From: Ancylothrix sp. D3o
Lineage (GTDB): Bacteria; Cyanobacteriota; Cyanobacteriia; Cyanobacteriales; Oscillatoriaceae
Assembly (NCBI RefSeq): GCF_025370775.1
Contig: NZ_JAMXEX010000015.1
Coordinates: 1-64,000, forward strand
Reading direction: 5' to 3'
DNA: 64,000 bases
This document shows positions 35,768 through 47,658 of the stretch, in pieces; position 1 is the first letter of the stretch, and every line of letters starts with the position of its first letter. The notes beneath the pieces are model-generated. The model was given only the letters and a program-made list of their open reading frames with translations. It searched no databases and was not told the origin of the DNA. The position numbers and the translations under genes were made by a program.

Positions 35768-38700
35768 TTATAATTCTTGAGCCAGAGTATTCTTAACACG
35801 CCCATACTCAGCCTCGATTTCAGCAAATAAAAGAGAAGCTTGATCTAATTCACCATCACCACTTATGGCTTCTAACCGGCCACAAAGCTGAGCAAGATGA
35901 GCCGCACTCAAGTTTGCACTACTGCCTCTGAGAGTATGAGCAGCTCGCTTTAAGGCTTGAGCATCAGCTTGAGCTATTGCAGAACTCATAGCTTGTAGCA
36001 ACTTTGGCACCTCCTCAAAGTAGCAGTTTGTCAGCAACAGCAAAATTTTAGTTGAATCTTCATCAATCGCTCTACAGAAAGCTTGCAGTTCTGCAAGATT
36101 AACCGCCGGCATCTCAACTTCTGGCTGATTAGTATCTAATTCAACCTTCTGGGGTTGTAGTTCTTTGCGGCTTGTTCGGCATTGGCTCAGCGCTTCGATC
36201 AGAGCCTCTAGACGGATGGGTTTACTTACATAATCATTCATACCTGCATCAAGACAAACCAGGCGATCACCCTGCATAGCATTCGCCGTCATTGCAATAA
36301 TCCAGGGACGAGCATCAGCAGGCCACTCCTGGCAAATACGACGGCTGGCTTCTAACCCATCCATTTCTGGCATCTGTACATCCATCAGCACTAGATCATA
36401 CGGCTGGCGACGCAGAGCTTCCAAAGCTTCTAATCCATTCGCAACAACATCCGCCCGATACCCCAAACGCTCCAACAGAAGCAGAGCAACCTTTTGATTA
36501 ACTAAATGATCCTCTGCTAACAGAATTCGCAGTGGAAATCTCTCAGCCAATTTAACATCATCCTGAACAGCGGTAGGAGGCTGTTGTTTAACTTTTGTCG
36601 GTTGAGCCTGTAGCACCTGAGTAAGCACTTCATAAAGCTGGGATTGTTTGATGGGTTTAGTTAAACAAGCCGCAAAGTGGGCCAATATTTCTGAAGAACT
36701 CGCTTCTGGTTTGCCTATAGAAGTCAACATCACCAAAGGTAAACGATGAAACTTAGGATTTTGGTGGATTCGTGCGGCAAGCGTAAGACCGTCCATCTTA
36801 GGCATTTGCATATCTAAAATAGCCATATCAAACGTTTCTCCATTCTCAAGCCAGTTGAGCGCTTCGGAGGCCGATTGAGCAGCGCGAGTCTCCATCCCCC
36901 AAGTCTCAGCTTGCAGCGTCAGAATTTGCCGGTTAGTAGGCTGGTCATCCACAATTAATAAACGCTTGCCAGATAGTTCTGGTAGCATTTCAATTTTTTC
37001 GCTCAAGTCAGCAGCAACAGCAGGGGCTACAATCGTGAAGTAGAAAGTGGAACCCCTTGTGACTTGATGAGGCTTAGTGGCAAGCCATTTTGCTGTAGGT
37101 CTTCCTCCGACGTTACCTCCGCTCTCAACCCAAATCATGCCGTTCATCATTTCACTAAGTCGCTTACTAATCGCCAGACCTAAACCAGTCCCTCCATACT
37201 GGCGAGTCGTGGAAGTATCTACTTGACTAAAAGACTTGAAGAGTCGATCAAGGCGGTCTGCTGGAATACCAATGCCTGTATCTTGAATGGCAAACTGAAT
37301 TTCATATAACTTTTCAAGCGAGTTTTCTGTCTCGGAAATCGTTTTGTCAGAGTCAATTAGAGAGGCTTCTACCGAAATAGTAACTTCCCCAGTTTCAGTA
37401 AATTTAATCGCATTGTTGAGCAAATTAACTATAATCTGACGCAGACGAGTTATATCACCCACAATCGAGATCGGAGTCTGAGGGTGAATCAGGTAGCCTA
37501 ACTCAATTTCCTTTTCAGATGCTTTAACGGCAACTAAGTCGATGGCCCCTTCTATACTGTCCCTTAAGTTCAAGGGGTGCATTTCTAACTCCAGCTTCCC
37601 AGACTCAATTTTGGAAAAGTCAAGAATATCGTTAATGATGCTCAGGAGGGTGTCGCCACTACTACGAATCGTCTCAATAAAGTCTCGCTGTTGAGCGCTG
37701 AGTGCTGTATCGAGTAATAGTCCCGTCATTCCAATAACCGCATTCATGGGAGTGCGAATTTCATGGCTCATCATCGCCAGAAAATCACTTTTCGCTCGGT
37801 TCGCCGCTTCTGCTTCCCGTCTAGTTTGCTCCAAAGCTCTGTTTTTGAGAGTTAATTCTTCTCGCTGTCGAGTTTCTTGCTCTAATAATTTGGCTTGAGC
37901 GAGGGCAATACCTACTTGATCGGCGACGGATTCTAGTAATTCGACTTGATCGGCGCTCCAACGACGGTAGCGATCACACTGGTGCAAACTAATAGCGCCA
38001 TTCGGCTCTCCTTGGTAAGAAGTCCTCACTGCTAAGGCGGATCTCAAATTGAGCTTGGTACAAATTCGCTGATCCCCGACGAGCAATGAATCGCAATAGA
38101 CATCCGGGGAGGCTATCGCTTTATCTTGAGTCATCAACTTTTCTGTATAGCCAGGACTGGTTGCCAGAAGGTCAACCTCCGCGCTGGGGGAAGATCCCAG
38201 TGCTACATACTCTGCAACTACAGGAAAATGAGGCTGTGGGTTTTCTTCGTATGTGCTAATTAAGCAGCGACTGACGCCAAAAGCTTGCCCAATCTGAACA
38301 GCCGCCGTTTCAAATATCTGCTGAGCATTGAGGCTTTGACGAATTTCTTGGGTAATTTGCTTAATCAGGAGAGTTTTTTCTAATTCTCGTTGTAGTGCTT
38401 GTTCTGCCTGCTTGCGATCAGTAATATCCTTCATAAAGCAGTGGTGCCCCACAAAGACATTTTGCTCGTCATAAGCAGAAACCATCACAACTTGTTTATA
38501 AAAGCTAGAGCCATTTTTTCGCATCCCTCTAGCTTCGGCTTCGACTCTGCCGTCTCTCAACATCTGTCTATAAGCAGCCACCATCTTCTGAACATCTTCA
38601 GCATGAACAGTTTTTTGCCATGCCATCCCTACCATTTCCTCTGGCTGATATCCGCAGATGGCCGCATAAGTGACATTGGCAGAGATATAGCGTCCATCAG

Positions 38701-41700
38701 TATCCAGTCGAGAAATTCCTGCTACGGCATTTTCTAGCGCCGCGCTCATTTGTTGCAATTCCGCTTCGGCTCGTTTTCGATCACTAATGTCAATGAGGAT
38801 GCACCCTACTGCTATAGGCTGGCCGGCATCCTTAAAAATCGGGAAGTGAGAAGCGAGCCAGTGGCGCTTGACACCGGCCAGGCTTGGTAGTTCTCCACTC
38901 ATTTCTAAATTAATCGAAGCTTGGCCAGTTCCTAAAACCTGTTGTAACAACCCATTCACTTCACCGGCAAACTCACCTAGAACCTCTTGAGTTGCCTTGC
39001 CTAAGTGAGCCTCCACAGGATGACCATTAATTTCAGCTAGTGCCTCATTAATTTGTAAAAATCGAAAGTGTTGATCGTGAATGCAAAGCCCCACTCCTGC
39101 TAAGGAAGCCCCGTTAAAGAAAGCATTTAATAATTGCTCTCTGGCTTTAATTTCCTGCTCTAAGTTTTTGCGCTCGGTAATATCGCTGTGAGAACCCGTC
39201 ATCCGAACAATCGCCCCTGTTTCATCAGAAAGCGCTTGCCCTCGACCCAGAATCCATTTGTAACTGCCATCCTTGCAAAGTAGACGATAATCTACACAGT
39301 AGAAGGGTGTCTTTCCCTCAAAGTGGTCTTGAATCGCTTGCGTCACCCACTCAAAATCATCTGGATGAACTCGCTTGCTCCATTCGCCGAAGTCATTTGA
39401 GATTTCATGCTCCTCGTAACCTAACATTTGTTTCCAGCGGCTAGAGAAAAATACCTCATGGGTTTTGACATTCCAATCCCATACCCCTTCATTGGTGCCG
39501 CGTAGCGCGAGTTGCCACCTCTCTTCACTAGCTTGTAGGGCTGTTTGTGCCTGCTGCTGTTCGATTTCACTACCCACCCACTGAGCCATCAGCTTTAGCA
39601 ATTCCCGATGGGCTGATTTAAAGCTGTCTGCACGGGGAGATGTACTAGAAAAGCTGAGCGTACTGTAGACTTTGCCTCGAACTAAAACTCGGATTCCAAT
39701 ATAAGCTTCCATCCTAAAGCCAAGATAGGCAGGATGGTTTTGCCATTTGGAGGTGCCTATATGGTGGATGCTTAGTGGCTCATCCCTATGTAAAACTTCG
39801 CCACACAATGTTTGATTAATATCCAAGCTCTCCCCTGGTTTCAAGACTTGACCCGGTGATCGCGCAACCATCACTTCATAACGGTTATCTTGGACGAGAG
39901 CTAAAATTCCGAATTCAACCCCAAAAGTCTGACATCCCATGTCAATCAGCGCTTGTAAGCGCTGTTCAAAATCAAGATTAGGGGCAGCAGTGACTTCATA
40001 TAAATCTCGTATCGCCGCCTCTCTTGTTCTTAGTTCAGTTTCAGCTTTTTTACGTCTCTTAATTTCAGCTTTCAGATCGCGGTTAATTCTCGATAATCTT
40101 TGTGTCCGTTGTTGAACCCGCTGCTCTAATGTAGCGTTAGCGTGTCTAATTTCGGTAAACTTTTGGTTGAGTGCAATAGCCATCCATTGAAAATTATAAG
40201 CAAGGTCATTGATTTCGGTAACAGAGCTATGTTTCCATTCAAATGTTTTTTCTGAAAGCTGGTTCGGTAAGTCAGTAGTCGCACGAGCTAAATAGGATAA
40301 TGGCTGCACCAGTCGTTTGCTAACTACCGTAGCAAATACAAATGCCAACATTGTGATGACTAAAAGAATAATTAGGTCGGTTTTGTAGCGCTTTTGTAAA
40401 TTTTCTATATAAGGAGCGGCTGGAATTTGTAAGCGTAATCTCCAGTTCAAATCAGGGCTAACACTAAACTCTTGTATATATATAGAGTTTTTCCAGCGCA
40501 TCATCGGATTATTGCCCTTGCTAGGAACCCACTGCTGCAAGCTTCCCTCTAAGGTGTGGATGCTTCCCTCCTTTGAGTTTTTAACACGGCTCAAAAGCTT
40601 TTGATCGGAGTGATTACTAGCAATAACTTGGTTGTTTTGATCGAGCAATGTAATGCTTAGGGGCTGATTTTTTCTGTCGAAAATGTATAGATTTTGTATC
40701 TGGCTCAACGCTAATGAACCGTGAATCAGCCCAAGAAAATTACCTTTAACTTGCAGGGGCACATTCAACCCTACATGAGGTTCGTCTATTAATAAATCTT
40801 TGTGGATAGGAGTCATCCAAGGTGTTAACCGCTCTTGAGCCTGGGTTATTAAAGATTTATGTTCGGTGTTTTGTTCAATCAACCGCTGACGGGTTTGATT
40901 TAAAGAAGAAGAGGCAGCTAAAATTATCCCAGATGAATTGGCAACATAAATTTTGTCGAAATCTGCAAACAACTGCTCGATCAGGCTAATGTCTTGTTGT
41001 AGCTGCTCTGATGATTGAATCACTGGATTAGTAGCAGTGGCGGCTTCAGAGAGGAGCGCTCTTTCAGCTAATTGCGTCAAAGCTGCGAGGTGTCGCTGAT
41101 GCCATCTGGATATTGCGCCTGAGAGATTGGGTGCGCTTGTTTGTAACTCCGTTTGCACGGTCGTTTGGATTTGGTTAACAAAGGCTCTACCATCCAAAAC
41201 TAATAAAAGTAGCCCTGGAATAAAGACAAAAGCAATCAACAGATGAAAAATAGTTTGTTGTAAAGAAAGGGCATGAAGATGGTTTGCATGGCGAACCCAC
41301 CGATTAATCGGCGCATAAGAAATGATTAAACTGGCAACTAAAGCATTAAAAATGCCGTTGACTGCTTGTTTGCACATAACAAGGATGAGTTGATTCGCCT
41401 CCATCTGCATTATTTGACCGTAGAAAAGCCAAACGAGAGGCATCCCAATTAAGAACCAGTAAAGCCCATCAAATAACAGGATATTTGGCTGTTTCCGCTT
41501 GCAAAAAAAACCTACAAACACAGCCTCAATTACTAAGATGATGGTGGCGTAGGGATGATGCCAAAGAAAATAAGTATAGCTACCTGCTATTAGAGCGCCT
41601 AAACCTCCCCAGAGCCAGCCGAAGTAGTAAGTAATAGTCAATGTGGCAATGCTACCAAAGAGGAAATCAACCCCAAATAAAAGAGACAAACTGAAATAGT

Positions 41701-41779
41701 TACCCAGAAAACCCACACCCGTGAGAAGGGCGAACAAACCAAACCATTTTTTATTAAGCACTGCTCTAGCCTCTTTCAT
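35768..41779 (-). CDS. Hybrid sensor histidine kinase (2003 residues)
   Basis: The domain order is clear. An N-terminal multi-helix membrane region (residues 1-165, [20 protein letters not shown]) is followed by a second helix near 175-195, an extracytoplasmic Cache-like region (to about 470), a helix at about 475-495, HAMP and a coiled coil (to 590), GAF (600-750), three PAS/PAC units (750-1125), a second GAF (1130-1290), HisKA with [14 protein letters not shown] (phosphorylated His), HATPase (GTGLGLAIS), two REC domains ([30 protein letters not shown]) and a C-terminal HPt with [12 protein letters not shown]. It should run an internal multistep phosphorelay and end on a separate response regulator, most likely the REC-GGDEF protein encoded 254 bases upstream on the same strand. 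Signal unknown. Confidence 0.92.
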   Translation of the reverse strand: MKEARAVLNKKWFGLFALLTGVGFLGNYFSLSLLFGVDFLFGSIATLTITYYFGWLWGGLGALIAGSYTYFLWHHPYATIILVIEAVFVGFFCKRKQPNILLFDGLYWFLIGMPLVWLFYGQIMQMEANQLILVMCKQAVNGIFNALVASLIISYAPINRWVRHANHLHALSLQQTIFHLLIAFVFIPGLLLLVLDGRAFVNQIQTTVQTELQTSAPNLSGAISRWHQRHLAALTQLAERALLSEAATATNPVIQSSEQLQQDISLIEQLFADFDKIYVANSSGIILAASSSLNQTRQRLIEQNTEHKSLITQAQERLTPWMTPIHKDLLIDEPHVGLNVPLQVKGNFLGLIHGSLALSQIQNLYIFDRKNQPLSITLLDQNNQVIASNHSDQKLLSRVKNSKEGSIHTLEGSLQQWVPSKGNNPMMRWKNSIYIQEFSVSPDLNWRLRLQIPAAPYIENLQKRYKTDLIILLVITMLAFVFATVVSKRLVQPLSYLARATTDLPNQLSEKTFEWKHSSVTEINDLAYNFQWMAIALNQKFTEIRHANATLEQRVQQRTQRLSRINRDLKAEIKRRKKAETELRTREAAIRDLYEVTAAPNLDFEQRLQALIDMGCQTFGVEFGILALVQDNRYEVMVARSPGQVLKPGESLDINQTLCGEVLHRDEPLSIHHIGTSKWQNHPAYLGFRMEAYIGIRVLVRGKVYSTLSFSSTSPRADSFKSAHRELLKLMAQWVGSEIEQQQAQTALQASEERWQLALRGTNEGVWDWNVKTHEVFFSSRWKQMLGYEEHEISNDFGEWSKRVHPDDFEWVTQAIQDHFEGKTPFYCVDYRLLCKDGSYKWILGRGQALSDETGAIVRMTGSHSDITERKNLEQEIKAREQLLNAFFNGASLAGVGLCIHDQHFRFLQINEALAEINGHPVEAHLGKATQEVLGEFAGEVNGLLQQVLGTGQASINLEMSGELPSLAGVKRHWLASHFPIFKDAGQPIAVGCILIDISDRKRAEAELQQMSAALENAVAGISRLDTDGRYISANVTYAAICGYQPEEMVGMAWQKTVHAEDVQKMVAAYRQMLRDGRVEAEARGMRKNGSSFYKQVVMVSAYDEQNVFVGHHCFMKDITDRKQAEQALQRELEKTLLIKQITQEIRQSLNAQQIFETAAVQIGQAFGVSRCLISTYEENPQPHFPVVAEYVALGSSPSAEVDLLATSPGYTEKLMTQDKAIASPDVYCDSLLVGDQRICTKLNLRSALAVRTSYQGEPNGAISLHQCDRYRRWSADQVELLESVADQVGIALAQAKLLEQETRQREELTLKNRALEQTRREAEAANRAKSDFLAMMSHEIRTPMNAVIGMTGLLLDTALSAQQRDFIETIRSSGDTLLSIINDILDFSKIESGKLELEMHPLNLRDSIEGAIDLVAVKASEKEIELGYLIHPQTPISIVGDITRLRQIIVNLLNNAIKFTETGEVTISVEASLIDSDKTISETENSLEKLYEIQFAIQDTGIGIPADRLDRLFKSFSQVDTSTTRQYGGTGLGLAISKRLSEMMNGMIWVESGGNVGGRPTAKWLATKPHQVTRGSTFYFTIVAPAVAADLSEKIEMLPELSGKRLLIVDDQPTNRQILTLQAETWGMETRAAQSASEALNWLENGETFDMAILDMQMPKMDGLTLAARIHQNPKFHRLPLVMLTSIGKPEASSSEILAHFAACLTKPIKQSQLYEVLTQVLQAQPTKVKQQPPTAVQDDVKLAERFPLRILLAEDHLVNQKVALLLLERLGYRADVVANGLEALEALRRQPYDLVLMDVQMPEMDGLEASRRICQEWPADARPWIIAMTANAMQGDRLVCLDAGMNDYVSKPIRLEALIEALSQCRTSRKELQPQKVELDTNQPEVEMPAVNLAELQAFCRAIDEDSTKILLLLTNCYFEEVPKLLQAMSSAIAQADAQALKRAAHTLRGSSANLSAAHLAQLCGRLEAISGDGELDQASLLFAEIEAEYGRVKNTLAQEL

Positions 41780-42033
41780 AAACTCCTAGTCTTGCTATTT
41801 GTTGAATATGATTTAATTTTTTTTAAAATGAGCTATAGAATCGATATCGGTGTTGATTTAAAAAATTTTATACATCTGGCCTCGCTTTCTTTTAGTTTGA
41901 AAAGAGCAATCAAGCCTTATTTATGCACCGCTTTGATTTCTCAGCCACTTTTCTAAGCTCCTTCACTAATATTAATAATTGCTCTCAAAAAAAATTTCCA
42001 AATCAGGAGAGGCATAGTTTTTCTTGTTTTGAA

Positions 42034-43047
42034 TCAACCGTTTAATTTATTAATTGAATGAACCTTTGTACAGAAAGTATTTCGACCTAGAGCTTTTGCC
42101 TGATAGAGCGCTTGATCTGCCGCAGCAATTAAAGTTTCTGGCAAAGTTCCTTGGCTAGGAATCACCGTGCTAATACCGAAACTGAGGGTAATGTAATGAT
42201 TCGGACAAGTCTCATGGATTATTTCTAAAGCTTGGATGTTAGCCTGTATTTTTTTGACGATGTGGATGGCTCCCTCTAACTCTGTGTCAGCTAAAATCAC
42301 TACAAATTCTTCACCTCCATAACGCGCTACTAAATCCCCAGATCGATTAATGCTGCGGTTTAGAGCGGCTGCAACTTGCTGTAAGCATACATCCCCTGCT
42401 TGGTGTCCATAAGTATCGTTGTAAAGTTTGAAGAAGTCAATATCACACAAAATCAATGACAAAGGAGTTTGCTGCCTGATCATGCGTCGCCACTCCTGCT
42501 CTAGCTGTTCGTCAAACTGACGGCGGTTCGCAACGTGAGTTAAACCGTCAATTAATGCGAGGTATTTTAATTGTTGATTAGCGGCCTCTAGTTGGTTGTA
42601 AAGTAGGGTTTGTTGCTTTTGCAAGTGGAATTGCTGAATCAACCGCCGCATTCTCTGTCGCAGAACAGCCCAGTGAATTGGTTTAGTAATATAATCTGCT
42701 GCACCGGCTTCAAAAGCTTGATCGACAGATTTTTGGTCTTCTAAGCTTGTAATCATCAAAATAGGTGGGCGCTCACTCTCAGGAATGGCGGAGAGTTTTT
42801 TACAACAAGCAAAACCATCCATCGTGGGCATGACTGCATCTAATAGGATAAGGTCTGGATGTAGTTCTTCGTATGCTTCTAGGGCTGTCACCCCATCACT
42901 CGCTTCTGCCACCTGGTATTTTTCTTTCTGTAAATATAGCCGCAGTTGTAGGCGGATAAAGGGATCATCATCCACAATGAGAATTAGAGAGGCCGTTTCT
43001 GGATATGGGTTAGCCGAACTTCCTGAGTCTTGTAAGGATTGATACAT
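42034..43047 (-). CDS. Response regulator with GGDEF domain (diguanylate cyclase)
   Basis: The 337-residue protein has an N-terminal receiver domain (LIVDDDPFIRLQL, phospho-Asp in LLDAVMPTMDG, Lys in TKPIHW), a helical linker, and a GGDEF domain with DIDFFKLYNDTYGH and the active-site YGGEEFVVI. Both metal and catalytic residues look intact, so it should make cyclic di-GMP. A clear RxxD inhibitory site just before the GGEEF is not evident. It lies upstream of, and on the same strand as, the hybrid kinase, its likely phosphodonor. Confidence 0.9.
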   Translation of the reverse strand: MYQSLQDSGSSANPYPETASLILIVDDDPFIRLQLRLYLQKEKYQVAEASDGVTALEAYEELHPDLILLDAVMPTMDGFACCKKLSAIPESERPPILMITSLEDQKSVDQAFEAGAADYITKPIHWAVLRQRMRRLIQQFHLQKQQTLLYNQLEAANQQLKYLALIDGLTHVANRRQFDEQLEQEWRRMIRQQTPLSLILCDIDFFKLYNDTYGHQAGDVCLQQVAAALNRSINRSGDLVARYGGEEFVVILADTELEGAIHIVKKIQANIQALEIIHETCPNHYITLSFGISTVIPSQGTLPETLIAAADQALYQAKALGRNTFCTKVHSINKLNG

Positions 43048-43204
43048 ATTTCATCGTGCAAGGGGTAGTATCTTAATATTCGTATGGGGAAGTGGAACTC
43101 CACCTTAGCATCGTAGCAATTCGAGGAGGGAGCTTAACCTCATCGGATGCTTTGCTGATGGTGCTTCCGGCTTAATAGTTTTGGATAATTTTGGAATTTA
43201 TCAA

Positions 43205-43473
43205 CCTTACCTTAGTGCTCAGCAATAACAGAGGCATCGCTTGAGTTTCGGGTTTTTTGTGAGTTGTTCCAAAAAAGCCAAATTATCTATCCTCCAAATG
43301 GAGACATGGAGTAGACTCGCATCAGAACGGTCGTTTGCTCTTCGGTGTCATAATCGTTTTAAGCGAGAAGAGACGGCGAACACATCCCTACGGCCTAAAT
43401 CGGAAAGACAAAGTTTGACAATCTCGCTGATGGTCACTTCATCAAAGATGAGTAATATCATCTTAGTCGGCAT
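43205..43473 (-). pseudogene. Response regulator receiver domain, decayed
   Basis: Reading from an ATG at 43473 on the minus strand gives MPTKMILLIFDEVTISEIVK and LCLSDLGRRDVFAVSS, close to a receiver start (ILLIDDE..IREIV..CL..LGGW.V). A TGA follows LKRL; further on, in another frame, FLEQLTKNPK fits the helix after the phosphorylation site. The phosphorylation site itself is not readable. An opposite-strand ORF at 43241-43498 is a shadow. Confidence 0.7.
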
Positions 43474-43900
43474 CATACCTAGTGGTAAAGTCTTTTAGAG
43501 CTTTGTTGTAAAAAATAAAAATTTTAGGATTTGTTAATTTTTTTAGAGATTGAGAACAACTAATACTTGATTGCCTAAAATAAATTTCTTCTTATTGACT
43601 CACCCCGTAGTTGATATTAGTCTTCAGTGAGAGCGTACATTATTTCAAATCCTTATTTTTTAATATCTGAAACATTAAGGAAGGAAAAACAAATAAGTTG
43701 ATGACTTATCCGTTGTAATGGAAAAAGTGCGTTTATTGCAATTTTCCCAAAGTAGAGATAAACTCACAACGGATTTTTCTATTTAACTATTCTAATTTAC
43801 TTTTGAAACCATGTTGTTTTTCTAGTTCAATTGAGTCAGAAATGAAAAATAAATTATAAATTTTTATCAAAAAATCATAAAAGAAGGTATGCCGCTTTCT
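43474..43900. other. Intergenic with a 9-bp inverted repeat
   Basis: AT-rich, no gene. ATCCGTTGT at 43708-43716 and ACAACGGAT at 43766-43774 are perfect inverted copies about 50 bases apart, possibly mobile-element edges or a hairpin. Confidence 0.4.
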
Positions 43901-43904
43901 TAAG

Positions 43905-44285
43905 CTAAAAAATTAGGATGGGGTGAAATTAGCTATATAATCCAACTTTTGGGATGCAGTCGAAATACTATCGTCAAGGGAATAGAAGATGCACGAAAAA
44001 ATTGACGATCAGACACTCAATATTTCCAGAATTAGAAAGACTCGTAGGGGGAATAAAAAGTATTATGTCTACTCAAAGCGGCATTGATGTAGCATTTTTA
44101 TAAGTTTTCAAATAACACACTGCCGGAGAGCCAATAAATGAGTTAATCTGAACTAATTTGAGACATAAAGAAATAGCTTCTGGACTACGAGCAGCAGGTT
44201 TTACCATTAGTCTCCCCTTAGTTGGCAAATTATTAAAAAAGCATGGATATGGAAAAAGGAAAGCCCAAAATAAGCAAACAATAAA
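43905..44285 (+). pseudogene. ISAzo13-family transposase, N-terminal relic
   Basis: Piecing frames together gives LGCSRNTIVKGIEDARK (helix-turn-helix), an RKTRRGNKKYYVY-like basic stretch, and after further shifts LRHKEIASGLRAAGFTISLP and LVGKLLKKHGYGKRKAQNK. The (I/T)...LA..L...G..(V/I)S...VGKLLK.LGY pattern is that of ISAzo13 transposases. Several stops; the DDE part is missing. Confidence 0.65.
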
Positions 44286-44290
44286 AACTA

Positions 44291-44506
44291 CTAATCTCTT
44301 CCTAGAATTGGTCGATTTTGATGCAGTTTTTCGGTAGGTTTGTTACAATGATGACAAACATTTCCTTCTGATAAAATGCTCAGTCCCAAGAAAATTTTTC
44401 CCTCAACTTGAGTACAAGTTTCAACCCTGACTCCAAGCAAGGCTAATAGATAGTCCAGATGGAAGCTGATAACGGTAAATGTATTATTAGGTACATTTGA
44501 CACCAT
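44291..44506 (-). pseudogene. ISL3-family transposase, N-terminal relic
   Basis: The 71-residue frame shows the ISL3 start: FHLDYLLALLGVRVETCTQV, then ILSEGNVCHHCNKPTEKLHQ (zinc-binding CxxC) and RPILGRD, where it ends abruptly against the ISAzo13 relic. Only the zinc-finger region is left. Confidence 0.75.
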
Positions 44507-44527
44507 AAACTCAGGAGAGCCATCTCA

Positions 44528-44842
44528 ATGAGCCAATAAATTCTCAATGCTCATAACCAATATCGGGCAGAAGTTGGTGTTACGCCTCTGACTTGATCCG
44601 ATACTCTAGCCAATCATGCTCAGGAGTGGGCAGACTACCTGGCTTCGTTGGGAGGAATCTTGCAACATAGCCAAAACACGGGTGAAGGTGAAAATTTGGG
44701 GATGGCATCATCTGGCTACTTTAGTTATACCCAAAAGATTGAGAGTTTTGGAAACGAAAAGCAGTATTTTATCGATGGTATATTCCCCGATTTGACCGTA
44801 TTTATCACGCCCAGAAACAATCATGCTTGGTATGCGGTTTGA
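44528..44842 (+). pseudogene. CAP/SCP-domain secreted protein, broken
   Basis: In one frame with two in-frame stops the sequence reads ILNAHNQYRAEVGVTPL, then DTLANHAQEWADYLASLGG, LQHSQNTGEGENLGM and FGNEKQYFIDGIFPD. This is the CAP (Tpx/allergen V5) pattern, with HN.YR and the H..N..GEN signature. The signal peptide and the last third (GHYTQ) are missing, and the 3' end abuts the stop of the helicase gene. Confidence 0.8.
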
Positions 44843-44843
44843 T

Positions 44844-46826
44844 TTAATCCCATTTCAAGCGGAACATTACTTTGGCTGTCTGGTTAAATCCGGTGCTGAA
44901 TATTCGGTTAAAGTCTTCTTGGTGGAGAAGTTTTAAACATTTTATTTCGTCGCTCTTCCAAACTTCAATAGTAATATTTAATGCTTGGGTGATAGTTTTT
45001 TCTACTGCAAACAGTCCGCCATTGTGTTCGAGAAAGTTAGCGGTTTCTTGAGATTCATTGGCTAGGTACTGAAGGGATAATTCCCACTGTTTGGCGTATT
45101 TGTTTTGAATCAAAGGAATGCCAGGTTTCTCAGGGGGAGTAGTTTTTTTGGTTTCGGCTATTTGTGGTATTTTCTTGTTCTGCTGGGGTACTTTTTGTAA
45201 TAGTTCATTCTGGCGTTTTTTTTCTCTAAAGGCGAGAGCGGCAAGTCGATTTTTATGCCGATTTAAGCCTTCTACATATAGTTCGTAGGCTTTTCTTGTT
45301 ATCCATCTTTCTTCGGGTTCTACGAAGGCGACAATTGCTCTCCAATCTCCTAAAGTAAATTCTGAGATTTTTTCGATAAATGTCATGTAAATGGCTTTAT
45401 AAATTTCGGATGCTTTGGCTTTTTTCAAGTTTTTGGTGATAATCATGTTATATATTTCGCGTTTCCTGGCTGTTGATGTGGTTAAATCAATTTCTTGGAT
45501 TTCGGGATGAATGCTGGTTTTGATTTTAACGCGATCTCGGTAGTGAGGGTTGTTGTGTTCGGAGGTTTGAAATTCTACTTCTTGGCCACAACTAGGACAA
45601 ATTGCTAGATGATGGTAAAGGAGTGTCCCGTCATTTGTGAGTTCGGAATATTGGGGTTTTAATTCATCATTGAGGGGTCGGAAGATATGGGTACAATGGG
45701 TGCATTTAATAAGGCCCCATTCTCTGTCTGATTGATTTACTTCTAGGGGTTCTAAGCTCCATTTACGTTTTTCATCGGGTAAACCTAGGCGCTTCCAGTT
45801 ATCGGTTAAGTCGATTAAAATTGCTGGTTGTCTTGTTATTAAGGGTCTTAACGCTCTGCCTAACATTTGCAACCATAATATTTCTGAAATTGTGGGTCTA
45901 ACGCAGATTACGCAGCCTATGCCTTCGACATCAAAGCCTTCGGATATAATTTGATAGTTGGTTAGAATTTGGATTTTTCCATCTCGATATTTTTCTACAA
46001 TTGATGCTCGTTCATCTGGGGGGGTGTCGCTATCTAGGTGTTCGCATTTTATATGATTTCGGCGGAATATTTGGGCTATGCTGCGAGAATGTTCTACGCT
46101 GGCGGCGAAGATGACGGTTTGCTCTCCACCTGCATAGTTTTTCCAGATATTTAATATTTCTTCTAAGCTTATTTGACTGTTTACGGCTAAGGCTAATTCT
46201 GTGGAAAGGAAATCAACTTTTCCTTTTGTTATTCCTGTGGTGTCTATTGATTTATCAGTCGCAAATAATTTGAAGGATGATAAATAACCTCTGGAAATTA
46301 GTTCGGCGGCACTTACTCCGGCAACTAAATCATCAAATAAGTCTTTAAAGCCTTGTCCATCTAAGCGCTTGGGTGTGGCTGTGACTCCTAAGATTTTGGC
46401 GGAGGGATAAGCATCAATAACTCGGCGATAGGATGAGGTTGTGGCATGATGTGCTTCGTCTATGATGACGAGTCCTATATTTTGTGGGAGGTCTTTTTTA
46501 TGAGATATTGTTTGAATGCTTGCTACTTGGACGCGACAGTGTGGTTTAGGTTTTACTTTGTATTTAATGATTCCTATTTCGGTTTGGAGTATATGAGAAA
46601 GTTTATTGACTGCTTGCTCAATGAGTTCTAATCTATGAGCGATGACTAATACTCCTTCGCCTGCTTTTAAGAAGCGCGATGCAATGGATACAAAACAAAT
46701 TGTTTTGCCGGCACCGGTGGGTAATTGAGCCAAAACTGCGCGATTTCCTTGTTTCCAAGAATTAATTACTTGGTTTATCCAGAGTATTTGGTAATCCCGA
46801 AGTTGATAAAGGTTTGTTTTTTCCAT
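44844..46826 (-). CDS. DEAD/DEAH-box helicase (SSL2/RadD-like)
   Basis: The 660-residue protein is a superfamily 2 helicase. Walker A is LPTGAGKTICF, motif II is IIDEAHHAT, motif III is GVTATPKRLDG, then VIFAASVEHS and motif VI QMLGRALRP. After the helicase core come two CxxC pairs (CTHC and CPSCG) forming a zinc finger, and a helical C-terminal part without known domains. It resembles RadD-type and other stand-alone helicases that act in DNA repair or in defence systems; no partner gene is adjacent, so its role is open. Confidence 0.85.
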   Translation of the reverse strand: MEKTNLYQLRDYQILWINQVINSWKQGNRAVLAQLPTGAGKTICFVSIASRFLKAGEGVLVIAHRLELIEQAVNKLSHILQTEIGIIKYKVKPKPHCRVQVASIQTISHKKDLPQNIGLVIIDEAHHATTSSYRRVIDAYPSAKILGVTATPKRLDGQGFKDLFDDLVAGVSAAELISRGYLSSFKLFATDKSIDTTGITKGKVDFLSTELALAVNSQISLEEILNIWKNYAGGEQTVIFAASVEHSRSIAQIFRRNHIKCEHLDSDTPPDERASIVEKYRDGKIQILTNYQIISEGFDVEGIGCVICVRPTISEILWLQMLGRALRPLITRQPAILIDLTDNWKRLGLPDEKRKWSLEPLEVNQSDREWGLIKCTHCTHIFRPLNDELKPQYSELTNDGTLLYHHLAICPSCGQEVEFQTSEHNNPHYRDRVKIKTSIHPEIQEIDLTTSTARKREIYNMIITKNLKKAKASEIYKAIYMTFIEKISEFTLGDWRAIVAFVEPEERWITRKAYELYVEGLNRHKNRLAALAFREKKRQNELLQKVPQQNKKIPQIAETKKTTPPEKPGIPLIQNKYAKQWELSLQYLANESQETANFLEHNGGLFAVEKTITQALNITIEVWKSDEIKCLKLLHQEDFNRIFSTGFNQTAKVMFRLKWD

Positions 46827-47288
46827 AATTTTGTGTCTCTCTTGATTTCAGGGTTTTTTCAGCGGAGGTATGTCTGAAATTATATATTATTTTACGGCAA
46901 ATGTTCAAGGAGTGTAGATATTTGATGGCTTTTTAATACTATAGGCTGTCTATTTTGTGTCATATTATGTTTGAAGTCGGCTGTATTATTGAGCGTTCTA
47001 TTTTTAATTATAGCAGTGTCAATAGGTTTATTTTTGTTGTTTAATTTGGGTTCTATAAGACTTTTTTTTGCTAAAAATATATAATTGCCTGGACGTAATC
47101 CTAGAGTACCTATTTCTAGCCCAATATTCTTTTATTTCTCCACATAATGAGCTTTTTCAATTGGAGACATAAGTCTACTTTCTTCGCTGATAGGTAAGTT
47201 GCGAGTTGGACAAAGCAGAATTTTCTATCTTTTAAAACCTAGATTTTATCGTTTTTAAATATGGGAAAACTTTACTGAAAATAGCTTT
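46827..47288. other. Intergenic, no gene recognised
   Basis: AT-rich stretch upstream of the helicase gene and of the P450 fragment. No ORF with family resemblance. The 5' part of the P450 gene is not found here. Confidence 0.4.
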
Positions 47289-47615
47289 TTGTTGTTACCA
47301 AGACTATCTTGCTCAATGCTTGCAGCAGGAAGAGATTTAGAAGTTTATGCTAATCCAGAGGACTTTCTGCGGAAACGTGGGTTAGAGAATGATAAAGAAA
47401 CAATTTCACTGCCAATGATAAACTTTGGGTCAGTGTCCCATCGTTGCTTAAAAGAGGATTTATCAATGCGTGAAAAAACGATGATCTTAGCATTATTGCT
47501 ACGCCACTTTGATTGGGAATTAGTTAACGGTCGTTCTTCTTTACAAGACTTGCAGCAGAACCTCTTAATTTATCCCTCAGATCGAATGCCGGTGAGTTTT
47601 CAAAAGAGGAACTGA
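47289..47615 (+). pseudogene. Cytochrome P450, C-terminal fragment
   Basis: The 108-codon frame matches only the last quarter of a bacterial P450: YANPEDFLRKRGLENDKETI, the haem loop FGSVSHRCLKEDLS, LLRHFDWELVNG and YPSDRMPVSF. The haem-ligand Cys remains, but the two glycines of the FGxGxHxCxG loop are changed to Val and Lys. The rest of the enzyme is missing, so it is not functional. Confidence 0.82.
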
Positions 47616-47658
47616 GGCAGAATCAGAATATAATGCAGCTTTAACCGATTAAAGCCCC

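Noticed and set aside
43241-43498. 85-codon plus-strand ORF
   Set aside because: The opposite strand carries a recognisable response regulator relic; this frame has no family resemblance.
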